A stretch of DNA of 5,727 nt from Pseudomonadota bacterium (GTDB lineage Bacteria; Pseudomonadota; Gammaproteobacteria; Burkholderiales; Burkholderiaceae_B): the NCBI GenBank assembly GCA_023437255.1, contig JAEZGR010000351.1, positions 1 through 5,727 of the forward strand. The letters run 5' to 3'. Of this stretch, positions 1-4,426 are shown piece by piece (the stretch's first letter is position 1; each line of letters opens with the position of its first letter). The notes under the pieces are model-generated. The model did not search any database and was not told the DNA's origin. It worked only from the letters and a program-made list of their open reading frames with translations. The position numbers were made by a program, and so were the translations under genes.

Positions 1-1
1 G

Positions 2-421
2 GTCTTGGCGGTATTTCGCGCGGCCGACGCCTATATCTCGCCGAACTGGTATCCATCAAAGCACCTGCATCACGAGCAGGTACCGACATGGAATTACCGT
101 GTCGTGCACGCCCATGGGCGCATCACCGTTCGTGACGATGAACGTTTTGTGCGAGGTGTCGTGGCTCGCCTGACACGCGCGCACGAGGCGACGCAGCCAG
201 TACCGTGGAAGATGGGCGACAGCCCGAAGGAGTTCATCGATATGCGACTGCAGGCGGTGGTCGGTCTCGAGATCGAAATCACACGCCTCAGCGGCAAGTT
301 CAAATTGAGCCAGAACAAGGACGCCGAGGACGTCCGTAGCGCCGCCGCCGCCCTTATCGCCCAGGGCGACAGCGAACTCGGCAATGCGATGCTGTGCTGT
401 GCTGTGCCGAGGGAGAACTAG
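2..421 (+). CDS. PaiB-type FMN-binding split-barrel protein, 5' end outside window
   Basis: The reading frame is open from the left edge to a TAG at 419-421 and gives 139 residues. The family is usually about 200-215 residues, so roughly the first 70 are missing. A TTG at position 5 can be read as a start but falls inside the conserved domain, so it is not the true one. Visible family signatures are AYISPNWYPSK near residues 9-19 and VPTWNYRVVHAHGR shortly after, which form the flavin-binding split barrel. VGLEIEITRLSGKFKLSQN lies further on. PaiB proteins are annotated as FMN-binding negative transcriptional regulators after Bacillus subtilis PaiB; in proteobacteria the role is mostly untested. 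The extreme C-terminus (MLCCAVPREN) is encoded over a tandem GCTGT repeat and looks atypical. The gene converges on the degraded gene at 429 with only 7 bases between the two stops, and no obvious terminator lies between. Family assignment is firm; cellular function is not. Confidence 0.9.
   Translation, partial: VLAVFRAADAYISPNWYPSKHLHHEQVPTWNYRVVHAHGRITVRDDERFVRGVVARLTRAHEATQPVPWKMGDSPKEFIDMRLQAVVGLEIEITRLSGKFKLSQNKDAEDVRSAAAALIAQGDSELGNAMLCCAVPREN
391..405 (+). repeat. Pentanucleotide tandem repeat GCTGT x3
   Basis: Three perfect copies of GCTGT lie end to end inside the last codons of the PaiB-like gene. The unit length is not a multiple of three, so gain or loss of one copy would shift the frame and change the C-terminal tail. 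With only three copies it may be chance. Confidence 0.6.
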
Positions 422-428
422 CGCAACG

Positions 429-1152
429 CTACGGGTGTTTGTGGCGCCCGGTTTCCCGCATCCAGCGCTCAAATTCGGCTGGGGCCAAGGGCTTGGAGAA
501 TAGATAGCCCTGCACCACCGGATAGCCCTGTTGCCGCAGAGTTTCGTTCTGCTCCACAGTCTCGACGCCCTCTGCGACCACGGTCAGGCTTAGACTTTTC
601 CCGATGCCCAGAATCGCCGAGCTCAGCGATTGGGCCGCCGCATCCGTTTCGAGATCGGCCACAAAACAGCGATCGAGCTTGAGCTCGGAGTGGTGCCAGC
701 GCGCCAGGGCCTCGACGCCATAAAGGTGGCCGGTGCTGGTTTCAATCTGCGGCTGGTAGTGCAGCCGAAGCGAATCATCGGCTTCTTGCAGGGCCTGCCG
801 CAACGCATTCTCCAGCGTAAGGCGTTCCTGCGCCAGACGGCTCATGTCATCACTGAAGTAGGTGAACCTGCCACGCCCCGCCTTCTTCGCCTGGTACATG
901 GCCAGGCCGCCGTTCCACAGGAACCGACCGATGGGCCGATATGCACCCCGTCCAACTGCGACGAATAGGAGAACGGCAGGCTGGGCGCGGCCAGGGGGTG
1001 CAGCACCTCGTGCATCTTGGTGTTGGTAATGTCGAAGAGAATCGATACGGTGTGCGGAATCTGGAGTCCGTGATGACGATCGCCGCGTCTGTTCGATCGG
1101 CAACAAGCGACAAGCATTCGAGCCGCCGCTCGTCCTCGATTTCAAGGGTGGG
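429..1152 (-). pseudogene. Degraded PAS-GGDEF-EAL cyclic-di-GMP signalling protein
   Basis: Remnants of one multidomain protein lie in order on the minus strand but in three reading frames. At 1152-1054 is the start of a PAS domain (ERRLECLSLVADRTD, then AAIVITDSRFR). At 1030-923, in a second frame, is a late GGDEF segment (TKMHEVL, then QLDGVHIGPSVG). From about 910 to the TAG at 429-431, in a third frame, comes the GGDEF end (GGLAMYQAKKAGRGRF) followed by an EAL domain. The GGDEF signature itself is absent. The EAL part keeps YQPQ, VEALARWHH, KLDRCFVADL, VVAEGVET and the terminal GYPVVQGYLFSKPLAP block. Between RWHHSEL and KLDR about 130 family residues are missing, among them the metal-binding Asn of the VNLS region, the ELTES Glu and the DDFGTGYSS block. 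The product could not be an active phosphodiesterase or cyclase. An uninterrupted frame runs up to 1376, but its first roughly 110 residues resemble no protein. The family is certain; whether any fragment is still expressed cannot be seen. Confidence 0.88.
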
Positions 1153-1398
1153 TGAATCAGGGCGACTGCGTCTACCTGCAGGCACAACATCAAGTTTTCG
1201 GGAGCACATGAAAGAGCGGCAAATGGGCGTTGAACAGGCGGCTTCTCTACAGCAGCAATTTCACATGAAACATTGTAATTGCAAACCTTTGAAAAGCCGG
1301 CACCCGTTGCGCCTACTCCATTGATGCAGCGCAGCAACAACAGGATACCTTGCAAATCTGAACGGGCGGCGCCCATGGCAATTCATCGCCGAGTCGGC
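1153..1398. other. Stretch with no recognisable gene
   Basis: This 246-base stretch lies between the last recognisable PAS residue of the degraded gene and the stop of the reductase gene. Open frames cross it on both strands, but none gives protein-like sequence. The part around 1255-1300 is clearly more AT-rich than its surroundings and could be an old minus-strand promoter region; no convincing -35/-10 pair was found. CACATGAAA occurs twice, starting at 1205 and 1262. A GGGC-GGC-GCCC inverted repeat at 1364-1374 sits just past the reductase stop, but it has only four stem pairs and no T-tract, so it is not called a terminator. Confidence 0.5.
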
Positions 1399-2724
1399 TC
1401 AGCGCATGTCGAAGGCTTCCCGGTGCATGAGCACCCCGCGGCCCAGCGCCGCCCGCAAATCCGCCTCCAGACTCTTTGCAAACGCCACGGGCCCGCAGAA
1501 CCAGACGTCCATTTTCCTCCCGACGGGCCTGCTGTATTCGAGCACCCCGTCTGCATCGAGCCGCTGGCAGGCGCTCGTATCATGGATATGCAAGGTGACA
1601 TTGGGTGCCACACTGCACAGAGCACGCACTCGCTCAACAAGAGGGTCCGCACCGGCATCGCGTATGCAGTAGTGCATGTGCACCGGGGTGTCGGTGGGAT
1701 GCTCCTTCAGGTGCTCCAGCCAGGCAAGAAAGGGCGTGACGCCGATTCCGCCAGCCACCCAGACCTGAGCTGCGTCGGGGCGCCCGTCGCGATAATCGAG
1801 CCTCCCATAGGGGCCCTCGATCTGCACCGGCTGGCCCACGTACAGGTGTTGCCCGAGCGTGCGGGTGTAGTCACCCAAGGCCTTTATCTGAAACGAGATC
1901 CGGCGCGACCCCGTTTTGGCAGCGCAGGCAATGGTAAAGGGATGGGCGCCCTCGGCGCGATCAAAAGTCAGGAATGCAAATTGGCCGGGTCGATGGGCCG
2001 GCCACTGCGAGTCCGGCTCACAGACCACTTCAAGTACATCGCCATGCTGAGCAATGGAAAACACACGACCTGCATGACGCCGCTTTTGACCGATGCGTTG
2101 CGCGAGAGACATGACAGCCGCAAGGGAACCGGCAGGAAGCAGCACAGCCATCAGCACGCCCGTGGCTCCCACCCAGTAACTGGCAGGCAGCAAGGCCACC
2201 GTGTGGAACACCAGAATGAGGTAAATCACTGGCATTGACCTGTGCAGCGCGCGCCAGGGTCGGTATGGAAGGCGCTTCCACAGCGCGAGCACAAGCAGGC
2301 CAAGCAAAATGTATATGGCCCACTCGCCCAGATCCTTTGCCGGCGAGCGCCAGGACTGCGCAAAGAATAATGCGGCCTCTTTTGCGGGGCGGCCTTCCTT
2401 GCCGATCAGATCCGCCAGCTCACTGCTGCCCAGCTTGACAAGCCAGTGTGCCGCGCCGAAAAGAACGGCCAGTATGCCTGCCCACTTGTGCACGTTATAG
2501 AGCTTGTCCATGCCACCCATCGGCCCTTCAAGCCAGGCAGGGCGCGTCGCCAGGACCATGACAAGCGACATGAGGCCAATGGAAAGAATGCCTGTCAGGT
2601 AGAGGCCATGGCGTTGCACGACCCATGGCAAGGTGCCCGACATGGGATGCATGTACAGCGCATCCCAGGCCCAGACCGCTGTCAGAGTGGCAATAAAAAA
2701 GCTCAGAAAATACCGCGTTTTCAT
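1399..2724 (-). CDS. Ferric reductase / NADPH oxidase-like b-heme transmembrane flavoprotein
   Basis: The protein has 441 residues and probably moves electrons from NAD(P)H through FAD and two b hemes across the inner membrane to an outside acceptor (ferric iron, oxygen or another). Six membrane segments lie near residues 5-20, 40-60, 79-99, 134-149, 165-180 and 184-207. Paired heme-ligand histidines are at 79/93 (H-x13-H) and 161/174 (H-x12-H), the bis-heme spacing of the ferric reductase/NOX superfamily. The cytosolic half shows HRPGQF at 244-249, the FAD motif HPFT at 261-264, GPYG at 314-317, the nucleotide-binding GGIGVTP at 325-331, CGP at 410-412, and HREAFDMR at the end. The chosen ATG at 2724 has GGA eight bases upstream and leads straight into the first helix. 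In-frame ATGs at 2733 and 2793 have poorer upstream sequence and would add a charged, non-conserved leader. It follows the PepSY gene on the same strand after 126 bases. Whether the natural acceptor is iron, oxygen or a periplasmic partner is open. Confidence 0.9.
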   Translation of the reverse strand: MKTRYFLSFFIATLTAVWAWDALYMHPMSGTLPWVVQRHGLYLTGILSIGLMSLVMVLATRPAWLEGPMGGMDKLYNVHKWAGILAVLFGAAHWLVKLGSSELADLIGKEGRPAKEAALFFAQSWRSPAKDLGEWAIYILLGLLVLALWKRLPYRPWRALHRSMPVIYLILVFHTVALLPASYWVGATGVLMAVLLPAGSLAAVMSLAQRIGQKRRHAGRVFSIAQHGDVLEVVCEPDSQWPAHRPGQFAFLTFDRAEGAHPFTIACAAKTGSRRISFQIKALGDYTRTLGQHLYVGQPVQIEGPYGRLDYRDGRPDAAQVWVAGGIGVTPFLAWLEHLKEHPTDTPVHMHYCIRDAGADPLVERVRALCSVAPNVTLHIHDTSACQRLDADGVLEYSRPVGRKMDVWFCGPVAFAKSLEADLRAALGRGVLMHREAFDMR

Positions 2725-2850
2725 GATGCACATCCGTTGATACGAGGACCCCGTCCGCCTCTGCTGCCGCCAGTCGGAACGACACAGAGGCATTGTGGGG
2801 AAATGCCGGTTCCGTGTTGCGGCGCTTGGGCCGCGAATTACCGTGCAATA

Positions 2851-3201
2851 TCAGTCGCGGTCGCGAACCTTTTCCCTCACGACCTTGCCGGCAGTGGGTT
2901 CGATGTACAGTTTCACGGAGCGGCCCTGAGCGTCGCGGGCCTTGGCCTCGTAGCCGTCTCGTTCTCGCTCGATTTCACGTATATCGGTGTAGCCCGCAGC
3001 CACCAGTCGGTCGTAGATCTGCCCCAGGTTCAGCCAGGCGGACTTTTCGCCGGCGGCGCTTCCCGCTGGTGCGGCGGCCTGTGCAAGCGTGGCCACGGGT
3101 GCGACGCCGGGCACCTGCGGCTGAGCATAGGCCAGGCCAGCCATGGCAGCGGCGCTGCTCAGGGCAAGAATGATTGCGGATTTCTTGATGCGGTTGGACA
3201 T
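2851..3201 (-). CDS. Exported PepSY-domain protein (PepSY_2-like), reductase arm
   Basis: A 116-residue protein of otherwise unknown function. Residues 1-26 form a clear Sec signal peptide: positive NRIKK, a hydrophobic Ala/Leu core, then an AYA cleavage site before QPQ, so the mature protein should be periplasmic. A low-complexity Ala/Pro linker covers about 27-52. Residues 56-112 match the small PepSY fold: WLNLGQIYDRLVAAGY, then DIREIERERDGYEAKARDAQGR, then VKLYIEPTAGKVVRE. The start at 3201 has AAGGAG six bases upstream (plus-strand 3208-3213); longer in-frame starts reach 3288 but precede that site and would bury the signal peptide. PepSY domains are known as protease-inhibitory or periplasmic modulating modules and often accompany two-component systems and membrane redox proteins. 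Position and strand suggest cotranscription with the reductase downstream. No metal-binding motif or cysteine is evident. Confidence 0.88.
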   Translation of the reverse strand: MSNRIKKSAIILALSSAAAMAGLAYAQPQVPGVAPVATLAQAAAPAGSAAGEKSAWLNLGQIYDRLVAAGYTDIREIERERDGYEAKARDAQGRSVKLYIEPTAGKVVREKVRDRD

Positions 3202-3207
3202 GACGCG

Positions 3208-3213
3208 CTCCTT
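3208..3213 (-). promoter_or_regulatory. Shine-Dalgarno site of the minus-strand PepSY gene
   Basis: AAGGAG on the minus strand lies six bases before the ATG at 3201. It fixes this start over the longer in-frame alternatives and is the strongest ribosome binding site in the window. Confidence 0.8.
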
Positions 3214-3286
3214 CAGGATTGAAAATGGCCGTACCGGAACATGTGTGGTCGTGCCGTGGTTACTTGTCGCCATTGTGCGATTCAGC

Positions 3287-3318
3287 ACATGAACGTTCCG
3301 TGAAGGTGCTGTTCATGT
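3287..3318. repeat. Inverted repeat ACATGAAC / GTTCATGT in the divergent promoter region
   Basis: ACATGAAC at 3287-3294 and GTTCATGT at 3311-3318 are perfect 8-base reverse complements separated by 16 bases. The right arm overlaps the first copy of the TTCATGTTC direct repeat, and the left arm contributes to a small GAACGTTC palindrome at 3291-3298. GGAACATG at 3236-3243 is a further inverted match to CATGTTCC at 3314-3321. The left arm places one regulator-like half-site facing the minus-strand PepSY gene. Confidence 0.55.
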
Positions 3319-3331
3319 TCCATTCATGTTC
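3312..3331 (+). promoter_or_regulatory. Candidate response-regulator operator: TTCATGTTC direct repeat, 11-bp period
   Basis: TTCATGTTC occurs at 3312-3320 and again at 3323-3331, two bases apart and starting 11 bases apart. Tandem half-sites one helical turn apart are the known binding pattern of OmpR/PhoB-family dimers, and a regulator of that family is encoded in the operon just downstream. A weak -10-like TTAAAA at 3338-3343 follows, so the repeat would sit where an activator overlaps the -35 region. The repeat itself is seen directly; its role as the operator of this regulator is inferred. Confidence 0.55.
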
Positions 3332-3395
3332 GGGCCGTTAAAACAGAGGCGAACTCATGTCCTGTCTCTCTCCCACACTCCAGGAAGCTGCCGCC

Positions 3396-3764
3396 ATGAA
3401 AACAAGCAAGCCAGCCCTATTCAGCCAACCCCGCCGGCTACTGGCCTTTGCCGCCGTCGCGGCACTGGCGGCGCCCTTGCTGGCGCTGCCGGTGACCAGC
3501 GTTGCACATGATCGTGACCATGAGGACGCCCGCCGCGCGTTGCTTTCCGGCGAAGTGCTTTCGCTGCGTCAGGTGCTGGACATCGTCGCGCGGGAGTACC
3601 CCGGCGAACCCGTTGAAGTCGAGTTTGAGCGCGACGACGGCATTTATCTTTACGAACTCAAAGTCCTCCAGCCGTCGGGCAGAATCATCAAAATGAAGGT
3701 CGATGCCGGGAGCGGCAAAATTATTTCCGTCAAGGCACGTAACGGCAAAAAGGAAGATGACTGA
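3396..3764 (+). CDS. Exported PepSY-domain protein, first gene of the two-component operon
   Basis: A 122-residue protein. Residues 1 to about 37 form a long Sec signal peptide: a basic start with RR near 14-15, an Ala/Leu-rich core, then VTSVA before HDRD, so the mature part is probably periplasmic. The rest is essentially one PepSY domain: LSGEVLSLRQVLDIVAREYP, then EVEFERDDGIYLYELKVLQPSGR, then IIKMKVDAGSGKIISVKAR, ending in a charged GKKEDD tail. The ATG at 3396 is preceded by AGGAAG at 3382-3387 with an eight-base gap. An ATG at 3357 is in frame but adds 13 residues ahead of the signal peptide and lacks a good ribosome site. Its TGA overlaps the ATG of the response regulator by one base, so the two are translationally coupled. 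Small exported PepSY proteins encoded ahead of regulator-kinase pairs are a recurring arrangement in proteobacteria; a role in modulating the sensor or binding its ligand is plausible but unproven. Confidence 0.88.
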   Translation: MKTSKPALFSQPRRLLAFAAVAALAAPLLALPVTSVAHDRDHEDARRALLSGEVLSLRQVLDIVAREYPGEPVEVEFERDDGIYLYELKVLQPSGRIIKMKVDAGSGKIISVKARNGKKEDD

Positions 3765-4426
3765 TGCGGATTCTCGTGGTTGAAGATGACCCGGCACTGG
3801 CCGATCAGCTGCGACAGGCGCTCGCCGACGCGGGTTACGCAATCGACCTCGCCACAGACGGCGAGGAAGCGCATTTTCAGGGCTCCGTCGAAGCCTACGA
3901 CGCAGTTGTGCTTGACCTGGGCCTGCCAGTCCTGGACGGCCTGACCGTGCTGCGCAAATGGCGCAGCGAACGCCGCGACATGCCGGTGCTGATCCTGACT
4001 GCTCGCGACAATTGGCACGAGAAAGTGAGCGGCATCGACGCCGGCGCCGATGACTACCTCACCAAACCCTTCCATATGGAAGAACTGCTGGCCCGCCTGC
4101 GCGCGCTGATTCGACGCAGCGGCAATCACGCCAGCGCGCAATGGGTCTGTGGAAGCATCGTGCTCGACACCCGTCTCGCGCGGGTCACGGTCAATGGGCA
4201 GGCGCTGAACCTGACCGGCCATGAGTACCGCGTGCTGGCGATACTCATGCAGCATGTCGGCGAGGTGGTTTCACGCAACGACCTGACCGAACACATCTAC
4301 GCACAGGATTTCGACCGTGACTCCAACACGATCGACGTCTTCATTGGCCGGCTGCGCAAGAAGCTGCCGCCCGGCTCGATCGAGACGGTACGGGGCATGG
4401 GCTATCGCATGCGCGAGGTGGGCTGA
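3764..4426 (+). CDS. OmpR/PhoB-family response regulator
   Basis: A 220-residue DNA-binding regulator of usual family length. The receiver domain (about 1-115) has the acidic cluster E7/D8/D9, phosphoacceptor D51 in VVLDLGLPVLDG, switch T79 in LILTARD and conserved K101 in YLTKPF. The winged-helix domain (about 125-218) shows LNLTGHEYRVLAIL, the recognition region near SRNDLTEHIYAQDFDRDSNT, the IDVFIGRLRKKL block and the terminal ETVRGMGYRM wing. Sequence style is closest to the PhoP/QseB/PmrA group. AAGGAAG at 3750-3756 lies seven bases before the ATG, inside the upstream PepSY gene; the start overlaps that gene's stop and the stop overlaps the kinase start (ATGA-type junctions), giving tight coupling. 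It is presumably phosphorylated by the kinase encoded next to it. Its likely target is the repeat in the region upstream of 3396. Which genes it controls beyond that cannot be read from the window. Confidence 0.96.
   Translation: MRILVVEDDPALADQLRQALADAGYAIDLATDGEEAHFQGSVEAYDAVVLDLGLPVLDGLTVLRKWRSERRDMPVLILTARDNWHEKVSGIDAGADDYLTKPFHMEELLARLRALIRRSGNHASAQWVCGSIVLDTRLARVTVNGQALNLTGHEYRVLAILMQHVGEVVSRNDLTEHIYAQDFDRDSNTIDVFIGRLRKKLPPGSIETVRGMGYRMREVG

Noticed and set aside
1364..1374. GGGC-GGC-GCCC inverted repeat after the reductase stop
   Set aside because: The stem has four pairs, the loop three bases and there is no T-tract, which is too weak to call a terminator.
429..1376. Reading the 315-codon minus-strand frame as an intact EAL protein
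   Set aside because: Its first roughly 110 residues are not protein-like, better GGDEF and PAS remnants lie in other frames upstream, and the EAL domain lacks most catalytic residues.
1279..2238. 319-codon plus-strand open frame
   Set aside because: It lies opposite the reductase gene, which has full domain motifs in its own frame. The plus-strand translation shows no family signature and is a GC-rich shadow.
2819..2834. Hairpin GCGGC-6 nt-GCCGC between the minus-strand PepSY gene and the reductase
   Set aside because: The stem has only five pairs and no T-tract follows on either strand, so it is not supported as a terminator or attenuator.
2446..3222. 258-codon plus-strand open frame over the reductase start and the minus-strand PepSY gene
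   Set aside because: It spans two real minus-strand genes and their spacer, shows no domain, and ignores the strong ribosome site at 3208-3213.
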